The notes beneath the pieces were generated by a model, which saw only the letters and a list, made by a program, of their open reading frames with translations, had not been told where the DNA came from and ran no database searches. Position numbers and translations under genes: made by a program. DNA of 64,000 bases from Brevibacterium sp. CS2 (GTDB taxonomy: Bacteria; Actinomycetota; Actinomycetes; Actinomycetales; Brevibacteriaceae), in the NCBI RefSeq assembly GCF_005280295.1, contig NZ_CP040020.1:2108001-2172000 (forward strand), in the 5' to 3' direction. Positions 28,255-37,416 of this stretch are shown here, one piece after another (the first letter of the stretch is position 1; every line of letters starts with the position of its first letter).

Positions 28255-28953
28255 ATGCCGGATCTCCGACTCACCGATGCCCGCGACCTGCGCGATTGGG
28301 AGGTATTCACGCAGCGCGCTCAGCGCCTCGATCCGGACGGCGCGATGCGCCTCACCGTGCACGGGGCGCGCCTCGTGCTCACGGTCTCCCCGCTGTACCC
28401 GCACGGCCTCGGCGACACCACGCCCCTGACGCTCGGGATGCGGATCGTGCCCCTGCCCGCATCCGACCTCGACGGGCTCGATGCCGTGGTGCCGCTCGCC
28501 GCGCTCACCGACCGGTTCGCCCGAGCCCGGGCACAGGGCCTGCTCCACGTGCCGGTGCCGCCGCAGGAGGTGCACGCCGCGTGGGCGGGGATCGCTCCGC
28601 CGCGCGGACCGTGGGAGCCGCTCGGGTCGCTCGACGCCGGGATCGTCGTGCGCGCGGCCGAGGCCGGCATCGCCGAGGTCGCCGCCGGCAGTCCGGAGGC
28701 CGCGGGTGGGCCCGCGGTGAGCGCACTGCGCCGACGCGTGTGGTCGCGGTCGCTCCACGAGGCGGCCGGCACGGCGGCATCGGGACCGGTGCCCGGGGAG
28801 CGCCCCACGGTCGACCCCGATTCCGGGGCGGCGTTCGCGCTCCACGGGCTCGGATTCCTGGTCGAGGGAGCGCCGGTCGAGGTGCGCGGCTGCGGGACGT
28901 GGCTGCGGCTGTCCACCCCGGTCGGGCACGTGCTCACCCGTCATCGCGGGTGA
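28255..28953 (+). CDS. hypothetical protein cotranscribed with thioesterase
   Basis: 232-residue protein I do not recognise. It starts MPDLRLTDARDLRDWEVFTQ. It has no membrane segment, signal or obvious metal motif. The sequence is Ala/Arg/Gly rich with repeated short hydrophobic strands, such as RLTVHGARLVLTVSPLYP and TPLTLGMRIVPLP. Its C-terminus ends VEVRGCGTWLRLSTPVGHVL. The ATG is one base after the thioesterase stop, implying coupled expression and a linked function. It is convergent with the haemoglobin gene. Confidence 0.65.
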   Translation: MPDLRLTDARDLRDWEVFTQRAQRLDPDGAMRLTVHGARLVLTVSPLYPHGLGDTTPLTLGMRIVPLPASDLDGLDAVVPLAALTDRFARARAQGLLHVPVPPQEVHAAWAGIAPPRGPWEPLGSLDAGIVVRAAEAGIAEVAAGSPEAAGGPAVSALRRRVWSRSLHEAAGTAASGPVPGERPTVDPDSGAAFALHGLGFLVEGAPVEVRGCGTWLRLSTPVGHVLTRHRG

Positions 28954-28955
28954 GG

Positions 28956-28988
28956 CCGCCCCTCGCGGCGCGCCCGCCCGTCGGCGGG
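28956..28988. terminator. small GC-rich hairpins between convergent genes
   Basis: Two short hairpins, GCCGC/GCGGC (28956-28970) and CCCGCC/GGCGGG (28973-28988), lie in the 44 bases between two convergent stops. Weak evidence at this GC content. Confidence 0.3.
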
Positions 28989-28997
28989 GTCGCCGGC

Positions 28998-29471
28998 TCA
29001 ACGGTCCTGCGGACCTCCAGGGCCGGGACCCGAGGCCGGGCAGGTGCCGGTGGCCGGCTCGTCGTGTTCGGCCGGCGTGTTGAGCATCGCGGTCGCCGCG
29101 CGCTGGAAGTAGTCCCACATCATCGCGTCGTACATCGGCGGCAGGGCGATCGTGTCCATCGCGGTGCGCATGTGGCGCAGCCAGTGGTCGCGGGCCTTGG
29201 GGGTCACCGGGAACGGGAAGTGGCGCATCCGCAGCCGCGGATGGCCGCGCTCCTCCTGGTACGTCGTCGGCCCGCCGAAATACTGCTCGAGGAAGGTCTG
29301 CAGGCGGTGCTTGGCGCCGGTGAGCTCATGACCTTCCGGGTACATCGCGATGAGGTACTCGTCGGCCGCGACCTCCGCGTAGAAGGTGTCCACGAGTGCG
29401 GTGAAGGTCGCATGCCCGCCGATCATGGCGAAGAAGCTGTCCGGTCGCTGCAGCGACACGTGGTCGATCAT
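28998..29471 (-). CDS. glbO: truncated haemoglobin, group II
   Basis: Haem protein binding O2/NO, cytoplasmic or membrane-associated. It has 157 residues. Group II hallmarks are TyrB10 (Tyr31 in LVDTFYAEVAADEYLIAMYP), proximal His84 in RMRHFPFPVT and TrpG8 (Trp97 in RDHWLRHM), all as in mycobacterial GlbO. The C-terminal 25 residues are a Pro/Gly-rich tail. ATG at 29471. It may be cotranscribed with the upstream mscS gene, 46 bases away. Confidence 0.93.
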   Translation of the reverse strand: MIDHVSLQRPDSFFAMIGGHATFTALVDTFYAEVAADEYLIAMYPEGHELTGAKHRLQTFLEQYFGGPTTYQEERGHPRLRMRHFPFPVTPKARDHWLRHMRTAMDTIALPPMYDAMMWDYFQRAATAMLNTPAEHDEPATGTCPASGPGPGGPQDR

Positions 29472-29517
29472 CGGGGCCCTTCCGGTCGTCGACGTCCCTC
29501 GGTGCGGGGACGTCCGC

Positions 29518-30591
29518 TCAGCCTATCGGCTTCGTCGAGCCGCCATCGGCGACGCCCGAGCCGGTCGTGCTCTTCCTCGTCGTCCCCGTGCCGCCGTCCC
29601 CGGACTCGGTCTCCGCATCGGGGTCCTTGTGGGCATGGGCGGGGTCGGGCAGGGTGCGCAGCACCGTCTGCTGCGGCAGCGGGATGCGCAGGCCGCGGCG
29701 GTCGAGCTGATTCTTGATCTCCCCGCGGAAGGCGCGTGCGACGGCCCACTGCTCGTTCGGCTCGGTCTTGATCACCGTCCGGATGGTCATCGACTCCCCG
29801 CTGATCGCCTCGACACCCCAGATCTCGGGATCCTCGAGGATCGCCTCGGCGATCTTGGGATTGCGCCGCAGGGCGGCGACGGCGTCGGCGATGACCGCAT
29901 CGATCGTCGCGCGGTCCGAGCTGTAGGGCAGCGGGATGTCCATCACCGCGCGCGCCCAGCCCTGCGACTGATTGCCCACGCGCAGGATCTCGCCGTTGCG
30001 CACGTGCCACAGGGTGCCGTCGACCCCGCGCACCCGGGTGGTGCGCAGCCCGACCTCCTCGACGATGCCGATCGCCTCACCGAGGTCCACCGAGTCGCCG
30101 ATCCCGTACTGGTCCTCGACGACGATGAAGAATCCGGACAGGTAGTCCTTGACGAGGGTCTGCGCGCCGAAGCCGATCGCGACACCGGCGATACCGGCAG
30201 AGGCGAGCACCGGGCCCAGGTTGAAGCCGAGCTCGGTGAGCACCATGAGGACTGCGAGCACACTGATGAGGATCGTCGCGATCGACGACAGCATCGACCC
30301 GACGGTCTTGGCGCGCTGGGCGCGCCGCGCCCGGACCGAGGGGTCCTGCTCGGCGGGCCTCTCCCCGGCGGGGAACCGCTTCTTCTCCGTCGCCGCGGTC
30401 GAGCCGTCGGCGATCGACTGGGCGAACCGGCGGATGAGCTTGCGCACGACGACGTTGAGGATGATCGCCACGACGACGATGACGAGGATGCGCAGCGGGG
30501 TGCCGAGGAAGAACGCCCAGTAGTCGAATTCGGTGGTCTTGTCGACGGTGTCCGTGACGGCGTCGCGGACCTGTTCAGCTGGAGTCTGCAT
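29518..30591 (-). CDS. MscS-type mechanosensitive channel
   Basis: Small-conductance mechanosensitive channel that releases solutes on hypo-osmotic shock. From ATG 30591 it has 357 residues; a GTG at 30600 is an alternative. Three membrane segments are visible: about residues 28-50, then 105-125, and the pore helix with ASAGIAGVAIGFGAQTLV. The MscS beta-domain signature DQYGIGDSVDLGEAIGIVEE follows. The C-terminal 45 residues (after LPQQTVLRTLP) are a polar Asp/Gly/Thr tail. Confidence 0.92.
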   Translation of the reverse strand: MQTPAEQVRDAVTDTVDKTTEFDYWAFFLGTPLRILVIVVVAIILNVVVRKLIRRFAQSIADGSTAATEKKRFPAGERPAEQDPSVRARRAQRAKTVGSMLSSIATILISVLAVLMVLTELGFNLGPVLASAGIAGVAIGFGAQTLVKDYLSGFFIVVEDQYGIGDSVDLGEAIGIVEEVGLRTTRVRGVDGTLWHVRNGEILRVGNQSQGWARAVMDIPLPYSSDRATIDAVIADAVAALRRNPKIAEAILEDPEIWGVEAISGESMTIRTVIKTEPNEQWAVARAFRGEIKNQLDRRGLRIPLPQQTVLRTLPDPAHAHKDPDAETESGDGGTGTTRKSTTGSGVADGGSTKPIG

Positions 30592-30769
30592 AACGTGCAC
30601 CCACTCTAGGGACGGTCTCTGAGTATCAGCGGCACGCGGTCCGCGGTGTCTGAGGACGCGCTGGGTCCGGGTCCCGGCCGTGCGTCCTGACCAGGCCGTA
30701 CGGCCGGTCGCAGGTCGGACTGCGCGGGTCCGTCGTGAGCGATCTCACCCCGGGCGTCGGCCGCCCGCC

Positions 30770-33430
30770 TCAGCTCCCGGCCGCCGCCTGGCAGCGCAGG
30801 GTGCGCTCGGCGGTATCGAGGTTCTCCCGCATGAGTCGCAGCAGTCCCTTCGGTGCGGCCGGGTGCGACTGAAGCCACGCGCGCGTCGCGATGACCGTGG
30901 ACTGCGAGGCCGGCGGGTAGAGCTCGAGGGTGAAGAGCTGTGCGATCTCCAGGGTGCGGGTCTCCCACCAGCCGGCGACGCGGTCGAAGTACTCCGCGGC
31001 GAACGGTTCGAGCGGTGCGAGCGCGGCCACCGGTTCTCCCGACTCCGTCTCCAGGCCCAGGCGGAACCCCCGGGCGATCGCCTGCGCGGTCGCATTCGGC
31101 AGCGACCGGTCGTCGACCAGGCGCGTGAACGCCGTGCTCTTCGCCTCCGGGGTGGCCGGGGCGGCGAGTGCGGTCTGCGCGCTGCGCCGCCCGGTGGCGG
31201 TGTCGTCCTCGGCCAGCCAGCGTTCGACCCCGGCGGCGTCGAGGCGCCCGGCGGCGGCCAGCGCGACGACGACCGACCAGCGGAGGTCGGTGTCGAGGCT
31301 CAGCCCCGGCAGCGGTTCGTCCTGCCCGTCGAGGACCGCGGCGAGCTCGTCGAGCTGCTCCGGGGTGCAGGCGTGGGCGGTGAAGCCCTGGAAGAACTGG
31401 AGCTGCTGGTCCGAGCCTGCGGGCGCGGCATGCATCATCCGCTGCAGGGCGGCGGCCACCTGTGCGCGGGCCTGCGGCCGATCGGCCGGCGGCAGGTAGG
31501 CGGTGAGCGCGGTGGTGAGCTGGCGCATCTGCACGAGCAGACCGGTCGAATGGGTGACAGCGGGCAGATGGGTGCACAGCATGTCGATGTAGGCGCGGGC
31601 GGAGAGCTCCCCGTCGCGCACCATGTCCCACACCGTGGAGAGCACCATGAGCTGGGTGAGCGAGTCGGTGAAGCCGCTGAGGTGCTCCATCGCGGTGCGC
31701 AGGCTGAGCTCGTCGAAGCGGACCTTCGCATAGGCGAGGTCGGCGTCGTTGACCACGACGACGACGGGAGCCGCCTCGACCCCGGCGTGCCCGGTCCCGG
31801 CGCGCTCTGCGCCGGTGCCCCCGGTCCCGGTGAGCGGCACCTGCGCGGTGGGGCCGTCGATGTCGATCTCGTGGAACTCCGTACGCGCGAAGATGCCGTC
31901 GGTCCCGAGGGAATAGAGGCCGACCCCCATGCGCTGCGGGCGCAGGCTCGGCACGGGCTGCCCCGGCAGCTCGACCGGCGTCTGCTCGATCGACAGCGCG
32001 GACACGGTGCCGTCGGCGGCGCGCTCGAGCCGCGGCCGCATGAGGGTGACCCCGGACTCCTCGAGCCACAGGGCCGTCCACGCCGAGAGGTCGCGACCGG
32101 AGGCCTCGGCGAGCTCGACCATGAGATCGGAGAGCTCGGTGTTCGACCAGGCGTGCGACTCGAAGTACCGCTGCACGCCGGTGAAGAACTCCTCGCGTCC
32201 CACCCAGGCGACGAGCTGCTTGAGCACCGATGCGCCCTTGGCGTAGGTGATGCCGTCGAAGTTGACCTCGACGTCGGCGAGGTCCTCGATCGGCGCGACG
32301 ATCGGGTGGGTGCTCGGCAGCTGGTCCTGCCGGTAGGCCCAGGCCTTCTCCAAGGTGGCGAAGGTCGTCCACGCATCGGTGAACTCGGTCGCCTCCGCGG
32401 TGGCGAGCGTCGACATGAACTCCGCGAAGGACTCGTTGAGCCACAGGTCGTTCCACCAGCGCATCGTCACGAGGTCGCCGAACCACATGTGCGCGAGCTC
32501 GTGGAGGATCGTCACCGCGCGGCGCTCGACCATCGCCCGGGTGGGGCGGGAGCGGAACACGTAGTTCTCGAGGAAGGTCACCGCACCGGCGTTCTCCATC
32601 GCCCCGGCATTGAATTCGGGGACGAAGAGCTGGTCGTACTTCTCGAACGGGTACGGCGTGCCGAAGATGCGCTCGTAGAACTCGAAGCCCGCGCGGGTGA
32701 TGTCGAGGATGTCGTCCGCGTCGAGGTGCTCGAACAGCGAGGCGCGGCAGTAGACGCCGAGCTCGACGTCCTCCCCGTCGGAGCTGCGCAGGGAGGAGAA
32801 CACGCCGCGGTAGGGCCCGGCGATGATCGCGGTGATGTAGCTTGAGATCGGCGGCGTGGGGGCGAACTGCCAGGTGCTCAGGCCGGTGGCGTCGATCCCG
32901 AGCCGGGCGGCCGGCTCCGCGGCGTCCCCGGCCTGCGGGGTGGGGGAGTTCGACACGACGGTCCAGTGGTCCGGGGCGAGCACGGTGAAGGAGAAGGACG
33001 CCTTGAGATCGGGCTGCTCGAACACCGGGAACACGCGGCGGGCGTCGGGCACCTCGAACTGCGTGTAGAGGTAGGTCTCGTCGTCGACCGGGTCGACGAA
33101 TCGGTGGAGGCCCTCGCCGGTGTTCATGTACGCGAAGCGGGCGTCGACGGTGAGCACGTTCTCCGCGGCGAGCCCCGGCAGCTCGATCCGGCCCGGGGTG
33201 ACGAGCGCGGTCGGATCGAGCTCCTCGCCGTTGAGGGTGATCGACTCGACGTGCGTGGTGATCGCGTCGATGAACGTCGCAACGCCCTCCTCGGCGGAGA
33301 ACGTCACCCGCGTCACCGAGCGGAAGTCCTCGCCCTGCCCGTCGAGCACGAGCGTGATGTCGTAGGACTGGACGGAGAGCAGCGCGGCGCGGGTCTGCGC
33401 CTCGGCGCGGGTGAGGTTGTGCTGCGGCAT
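30770..33430 (-). CDS. pepN: aminopeptidase N
   Basis: M1-family zinc metallopeptidase that removes N-terminal residues from peptides. It has 886 residues, slightly longer than the usual 850 or so. Substrate motif GAMEN is near residue 276. Zinc site [10 protein letters not shown] has His310, Glu311 and His314, with Glu333 in [10 protein letters not shown] Gly/Thr-rich insertion [16 protein letters not shown] near residue 555 accounts for part of the extra length. ATG at 33430 begins [14 protein letters not shown], the actinobacterial N-terminus. It is divergent from the nitroreductase homologue across an operator-like repeat. Confidence 0.95.
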   Translation of the reverse strand: MPQHNLTRAEAQTRAALLSVQSYDITLVLDGQGEDFRSVTRVTFSAEEGVATFIDAITTHVESITLNGEELDPTALVTPGRIELPGLAAENVLTVDARFAYMNTGEGLHRFVDPVDDETYLYTQFEVPDARRVFPVFEQPDLKASFSFTVLAPDHWTVVSNSPTPQAGDAAEPAARLGIDATGLSTWQFAPTPPISSYITAIIAGPYRGVFSSLRSSDGEDVELGVYCRASLFEHLDADDILDITRAGFEFYERIFGTPYPFEKYDQLFVPEFNAGAMENAGAVTFLENYVFRSRPTRAMVERRAVTILHELAHMWFGDLVTMRWWNDLWLNESFAEFMSTLATAEATEFTDAWTTFATLEKAWAYRQDQLPSTHPIVAPIEDLADVEVNFDGITYAKGASVLKQLVAWVGREEFFTGVQRYFESHAWSNTELSDLMVELAEASGRDLSAWTALWLEESGVTLMRPRLERAADGTVSALSIEQTPVELPGQPVPSLRPQRMGVGLYSLGTDGIFARTEFHEIDIDGPTAQVPLTGTGGTGAERAGTGHAGVEAAPVVVVVNDADLAYAKVRFDELSLRTAMEHLSGFTDSLTQLMVLSTVWDMVRDGELSARAYIDMLCTHLPAVTHSTGLLVQMRQLTTALTAYLPPADRPQARAQVAAALQRMMHAAPAGSDQQLQFFQGFTAHACTPEQLDELAAVLDGQDEPLPGLSLDTDLRWSVVVALAAAGRLDAAGVERWLAEDDTATGRRSAQTALAAPATPEAKSTAFTRLVDDRSLPNATAQAIARGFRLGLETESGEPVAALAPLEPFAAEYFDRVAGWWETRTLEIAQLFTLELYPPASQSTVIATRAWLQSHPAAPKGLLRLMRENLDTAERTLRCQAAAGS

Positions 33431-33457
33431 CGATGGGCCTCCCGGGCGGGTCGGGTG

Positions 33458-33487
33458 TGGAATGATCACTGCTGGATCATTGTTCCA
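33458..33487. promoter_or_regulatory. inverted repeat in pepN / nitroreductase divergent promoter
   Basis: TGGAATGATC at 33458-33467 is partly mirrored by GATCATTGTTCCA at 33475-33487 (AATGATC against GATCATT, then TGGA/TCCA). This AT-richer palindrome stands out in the 168-base gap and could be an operator. Confidence 0.35.
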
Positions 33488-33598
33488 CGAAGTGCGGACG
33501 CCGCCGCCGAGGCGCGGGGCCCCGCGACCCACCGTCACCGTTGCGCGCGGGAGCGGGCCGGAGAGCCGGACCCGCGGGCCCGCAGAGAGGACCGATCG

Positions 33599-34204
33599 AT
33601 GTCGACGACCACCCTGGACTTCTGGTTCGACCCCACCTGCCCCTGGGCCTGGATGAGCTCCCGCTGGGCGCTCGAGGTCGAGAAGGTCCGCGACGTCGAG
33701 GTGCGCTTCCACGTCATGAGCCTCGCGGTGCTCAACGAGGGCCGGGACCTGCCCGAGGACTACCGCGCCAAGATGGATCGGGCCTGGGGCCCGGTGCGCG
33801 TGATCGTCGCCGCCGCGGACCAGCACGGCGAGGACGTCGTCCCTGCCCTCTACACCGCGATGGGCACCCGGATCCATCCCGGCGGCAGCACCGACTACGC
33901 CGCGGTCATCGCCGAATCGCTCGCCGAGGTCGGCCTGCCCGCCGAGCTCGCCGCCGCAGCGGATTCCACGGACTACGACGAGCAGCTGCGCGCCTCGCAC
34001 CAGGAGGGCATCTCCAAGGTCGGCGAGGACGTCGGCACCCCGGTCGTCGCGGTCGGCGACACCGCGTTCTTCGGCCCCGTGGTCACCCCGGCGCCCAAGG
34101 GCGAGGCGGCCGGTACACTGTTCGACGGAGTGCTCGCCGTGGCCTCCACGCCCGGCTTCTACGAGCTCAAGCGCACCCGGACCGAGGGCCCGATCTTCGA
34201 CTGA
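33599..34204 (+). CDS. Rv2466c-type DsbA-fold mycothiol nitroreductase homologue, CPWA active site
   Basis: 201-residue thioredoxin/DsbA-fold protein closely resembling M. tuberculosis Rv2466c, a mycothiol-dependent reductase: [58 protein letters not shown] and FFGPVV all align with what I recall of it. The active site here is CPWA (Cys14, Ala17) in place of CPWC, so only the N-terminal nucleophile remains. Chemistry may therefore be monothiol, with mycothiol completing the cycle (inference). ATG at 33599 follows AGAGAGGA. rpiB follows in the same direction. Confidence 0.88.
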   Translation: MSTTTLDFWFDPTCPWAWMSSRWALEVEKVRDVEVRFHVMSLAVLNEGRDLPEDYRAKMDRAWGPVRVIVAAADQHGEDVVPALYTAMGTRIHPGGSTDYAAVIAESLAEVGLPAELAAAADSTDYDEQLRASHQEGISKVGEDVGTPVVAVGDTAFFGPVVTPAPKGEAAGTLFDGVLAVASTPGFYELKRTRTEGPIFD

Positions 34205-34271
34205 TCGGCACCGGTGGCCGCACGACCGCGGAGCCGCGGCCCGACCGACGGCTTCGATCGATGGGGGAGAC

Positions 34272-34739
34272 ATGAGAGTTCATCTGGGCAGCGACCACGC
34301 CGGCTACGAGTTCAAGGAGACGCTCAAGCGCCACCTGGCCGAGGGCGGGCACGAGGTCGTCGACCACGGCGCGCTCGAGTACGACGCGCTCGACGACTAC
34401 CCGGCGTTCTGCATCGCGGCCGCGCAGGGCGTGGTGGCCGACCGCGAGTCCGGTCTCGACTCGCTCGGCGTGGTGATCGGCGGCTCCGGCAACGGCGAGC
34501 AGATCGCGGCGAACAAGGTGCGCGGGGCCCGTGCGGCGCTCGCCTGGAACACCGACACCGCGCAGCTCGCCCGGCAGCACAACGACGCCTGGGTGGTGAG
34601 CGTGGGGGCGCGCCAGCACCCCGAGGCCGAGGCGCTCGCGATCGTCGACGCGTTCCTCGCCGAGCCGTTCTCCGCCGACGAGCGCCACGAGCGCCGGATC
34701 GGGATCATCCGCTCCTTCGAGGACACCGGCACCGTCTGA
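34272..34739 (+). CDS. rpiB: ribose-5-phosphate isomerase B
   Basis: Interconverts ribose 5-phosphate and ribulose 5-phosphate in the pentose phosphate pathway. It has 155 residues. SDHAGYEFK opens the protein and VVIGGSGNGEQIAANKV is the phosphate-binding loop; the loop reads GSGNG where many bacteria have GTGIG, as in actinobacterial forms that use a Glu rather than Cys as catalytic base (here Glu in GNGEQ). ATG at 34272 follows GGGGGAG. A perfect palindrome follows the stop by 7 bases. Confidence 0.93.
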   Translation: MRVHLGSDHAGYEFKETLKRHLAEGGHEVVDHGALEYDALDDYPAFCIAAAQGVVADRESGLDSLGVVIGGSGNGEQIAANKVRGARAALAWNTDTAQLARQHNDAWVVSVGARQHPEAEALAIVDAFLAEPFSADERHERRIGIIRSFEDTGTV

Positions 34740-34746
34740 CCCCACC

Positions 34747-34805
34747 CCGAGACAGCGATATCCTGCGGTTCCTGAGAACGGAACCGCAGGATATCGCTGT
34801 CTCGG
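34747..34805. repeat. perfect 26-bp palindrome between rpiB and CPBP gene
   Basis: Arms 34747-34772 and 34780-34805 are perfect reverse complements with a 7-base loop TGAGAAC. It fills the space between two convergent stops and could act as a terminator, although no T-tract follows. The GGTTCCTGAGA at the apex is shared with the inverted repeat arm at 8985-9017. Confidence 0.9.
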
Positions 34806-34815
34806 CACCAGCAGG

Positions 34816-35661
34816 TCAGTACCAGAAGATCGGGATCCACTCCGGGTGATGGGCGTGGACGATGGTGAGGAACACGATGAAGTCGAACAGCAGGTGCACC
34901 GTGATCGTGTACGGCAGGGACTTCGTGCGGGTGAAGATCACCGCCTGGACGAGTGCGAACGGGATGGTGAGCAGCGGCCCCCACGACTGGTAGCCGAGCT
35001 CCCACAGGAACGACACGAAGATGATCGAGGTGAGCACGTTCGCGGTCCAGAACGAGAAGTGGCGGTAGAGGAGCGCGAAGATCGTGCAGATGAAGAAGAG
35101 CTCGTCCCAGATGCCGACGGCGTTGACACCGAGGAACAGCCGGATGATCTCGCTCAGGGTCTCCACCGCCGGCCAGTTCTGATAGACCCCGGAGGAGATG
35201 AAGTAGCGCGGCAGGATGAGCCAGCCGAGGAACAGGACTGCGAACAGCCAGCCCCATTCGAGCTTCGACCACGGGCGGCCCTGACGGCGCGGGAACACGA
35301 TCGCCCGGTTTTTGTACCCGTACCGGCTGATGACGTAGGGGATGATGACGGCCCCGGACAGCACGACACCCATGAGCGCGATGTTGCCCCAGGTGATGTC
35401 CGCCTCGACGGAGATCAGGCTGATGAGGCCGAGCGCGAGCGCGATGAGCAGCAGGTCGCGGCCGAGCGAGGCCGCCGCGACGAACCCGAGCGCGACCCCG
35501 GCGACGAGTGGGAGATAGCCCCAGTCGGACATGAAGCCGAAGAGCAGCACGGCAGCGATGGAGACCAGCAGGGTCGCGAGCGACCCGAGCGAGAACGCAC
35601 CGTGCCGGCTCGGGTGGGCGCTGCCGGGGGACGCTGTACGGGATTCGAAGGATGAGCTCAC
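34816..35661 (-). CDS. CPBP-like integral membrane protein
   Basis: 281-residue protein with about eight membrane helices, resembling the CPBP/Abi intramembrane protease family. The region aligned with motif 1 reads WDELFFICTIFALLYRH where active CPBP enzymes have EExxxR, so the first Glu is Asp and the Arg is not at its usual place. A later His is in TVHLLFDFIVFL, matching the HxxxN/D region. Activity is therefore doubtful. The GTG at 35661 is the likely start, giving MSSSFESRTAS before the first helix. It is divergent from the amidohydrolase gene. Confidence 0.7.
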   Translation of the reverse strand: MSSSFESRTASPGSAHPSRHGAFSLGSLATLLVSIAAVLLFGFMSDWGYLPLVAGVALGFVAAASLGRDLLLIALALGLISLISVEADITWGNIALMGVVLSGAVIIPYVISRYGYKNRAIVFPRRQGRPWSKLEWGWLFAVLFLGWLILPRYFISSGVYQNWPAVETLSEIIRLFLGVNAVGIWDELFFICTIFALLYRHFSFWTANVLTSIIFVSFLWELGYQSWGPLLTIPFALVQAVIFTRTKSLPYTITVHLLFDFIVFLTIVHAHHPEWIPIFWY

Positions 35662-35750
35662 CGTCCCAGTGTCGCAGGTCGGGCCGCCGGGCACGGCGAC
35701 CGGGGCTTCGGCACCGGCCCAGCACTGTGCTCCGACGGTCGGATCACCCG

Positions 35751-35766
35751 TGTTACCTTGGTCACA
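35751..35766. promoter_or_regulatory. Crp/GlxR-like operator
   Basis: TGTTACCTTGGTCACA; its reverse complement is TGTGACCAAGGTAACA. It fits TGTGA-N6-TCACA with one mismatch and is flanked by CG on both sides of an extended partial palindrome. It lies 20 bases before the amidohydrolase GTG. A site differing at one base lies at 63908-63923. Confidence 0.45.
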
Positions 35767-35785
35767 CGTCGACGAAGGAGAGCAT

Positions 35786-37384
35786 GTGACCGTCAGGATC
35801 TTCGCCAATGCCCGGGTGTTCGAAGGGGATTCGTTCTCGCCACCGCGGACCGTCACGGTGGTCGACGGCCGGGTCCGCTCGATCGACGAGGCCGCCCCGG
35901 ACTGGACTCGGGCCGACCCCGACTCCCGGACCGTCGACCTCGCCGGGCAGTACCTGCTGCCCGGCTTCATCGAGAGCCACGGCCATCCTGCGATGCTCGC
36001 GCGAACGCTTCTCGAGGTCGATGTGACGCCGCAGAGCGCGGGGTCGATCGCCGCGATCCAGGACGCGGTCGCCGCGGCCGTACAGGATCCTCCGGCCGAC
36101 GGCTGGATCCGCGGGGCGGGCTGGCTCGATGGCTACCTCGACGACCGGAGGGTCCCCACCCGGCAGGATCTCGATGCGGTCGCCCCCGATCACCCGGTCG
36201 TCCTCATCCGCGGCTGCCGGCACATCGCACTCGCGAACTCGAAGGCGCTCGAGCTCTCGGGGATCGACGCGAGCACCGCGGACCCGGCGGGCGGACGGCT
36301 CGTGCGCGACCCCGACACCGGGGAGCCCACCGGGATCCTGCAGGAGGCCGCCCAGGACCTCCTGCAGATTCCCGCCTACACCCCGGAGATGCTCGAACGC
36401 GGATTCGCGCTCGCCCAGGCGAAGTTCGCCGAATGGGGAGTCACCACCGTCAACGACATGTCCACGGGCTCTGCGGAGATGCGCCTCTACACCGCCCTCA
36501 ACCGCGCCGACCGGCTCGGCGTCCGGGTCCGACCGTGGCTGTGGGCGCTCGACCAGATGGGGATGAAGGGGCTCCTGTCCGCCGCGGTGGGCGCCGGGAT
36601 CACCTCGGGCCTCGGCGACGACATGGTCCGGATCCAGGGAATGAAGTTCGTGCTCGACGGGGGAGTCGGAGGCCAGACCGCCGCGCTGACATGCCCCTAT
36701 GAGCACAGCGACGAGACCGGGATCCTCTACTACGACGACGAGGAGATCACGGCGGCCGTGCGTCGCGCGCTCGAGCACGGCCTGCGTCCGGCGATCCACG
36801 GGATCGGGGACGCCGCGATCGACCAGGCGCTGCGTGCGCTCGAGGGCACCGGCCTGATGGGCCGGGTCGAAGAGATGCGGGCGCGGATCGAGCACTGCAC
36901 CCTGCCGAGCGACGAGAACCTCGATGCGCTCGCCCGCCACGGCATCATCGCAGCCTCCTCCGTCGGGTTCGTCTATCACATCGGCGACAGCTACCTCGAC
37001 GTCCTCGGAGCCGAGCGGATGGAGCGGGTCTACCCCCACCGCACCTTCATCGATCGGGGGATCGTGGCACCGGGCAACTCCGATGTCCCTGTCACCAACG
37101 GCAATCCGTGGGAGGGGATCTACGGCGCCGTGACCCGGAAGAGCTCCTCGGGCCAGGTGCTCGACACCGTGCAGAACATCACCGTGGCCGAGGCGCTCGC
37201 CGCCTACACCTCGCTCGCCGCCTATGCGACGTTCGAAGAGGACACGCTCGGCACGATCGCCGTCGGAGCGCACGCGGACTTCGGCGTCTACGAGCGCAGC
37301 CCGTTCGAGGTCGACGTCGAGGAGCTCAAGGACTTCACCCCGACCGGGGTGTACCTGGCGGGGGAGCCCGTCTCACCGAACTGA
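35786..37384 (+). CDS. YtcJ-type amidohydrolase
   Basis: Metal-dependent hydrolase of the amidohydrolase_3 (YtcJ) family. It has 532 residues. The N-terminal beta-sandwich ends with DLAGQYLLPGFIESHGHP, where His65 and His67 start the metal site. Further features are FVLDGGVGGQTAALTCPY, AIHGIGDAAID (metal His) and RIEHCTLPS. The C-terminal strand region GTIAVGAHADFGVYERSPFE closes the fold. Substrate unknown. The GTG at 35786 follows AAGGAG. It forms an operon with the sodium:solute symporter 32 bases downstream, so the transporter may import its substrate. Confidence 0.88.
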   Translation: MTVRIFANARVFEGDSFSPPRTVTVVDGRVRSIDEAAPDWTRADPDSRTVDLAGQYLLPGFIESHGHPAMLARTLLEVDVTPQSAGSIAAIQDAVAAAVQDPPADGWIRGAGWLDGYLDDRRVPTRQDLDAVAPDHPVVLIRGCRHIALANSKALELSGIDASTADPAGGRLVRDPDTGEPTGILQEAAQDLLQIPAYTPEMLERGFALAQAKFAEWGVTTVNDMSTGSAEMRLYTALNRADRLGVRVRPWLWALDQMGMKGLLSAAVGAGITSGLGDDMVRIQGMKFVLDGGVGGQTAALTCPYEHSDETGILYYDDEEITAAVRRALEHGLRPAIHGIGDAAIDQALRALEGTGLMGRVEEMRARIEHCTLPSDENLDALARHGIIAASSVGFVYHIGDSYLDVLGAERMERVYPHRTFIDRGIVAPGNSDVPVTNGNPWEGIYGAVTRKSSSGQVLDTVQNITVAEALAAYTSLAAYATFEEDTLGTIAVGAHADFGVYERSPFEVDVEELKDFTPTGVYLAGEPVSPN

Positions 37385-37416
37385 CGCCCACCGGACACCG
37401 CCGAGAGGACGCACTC

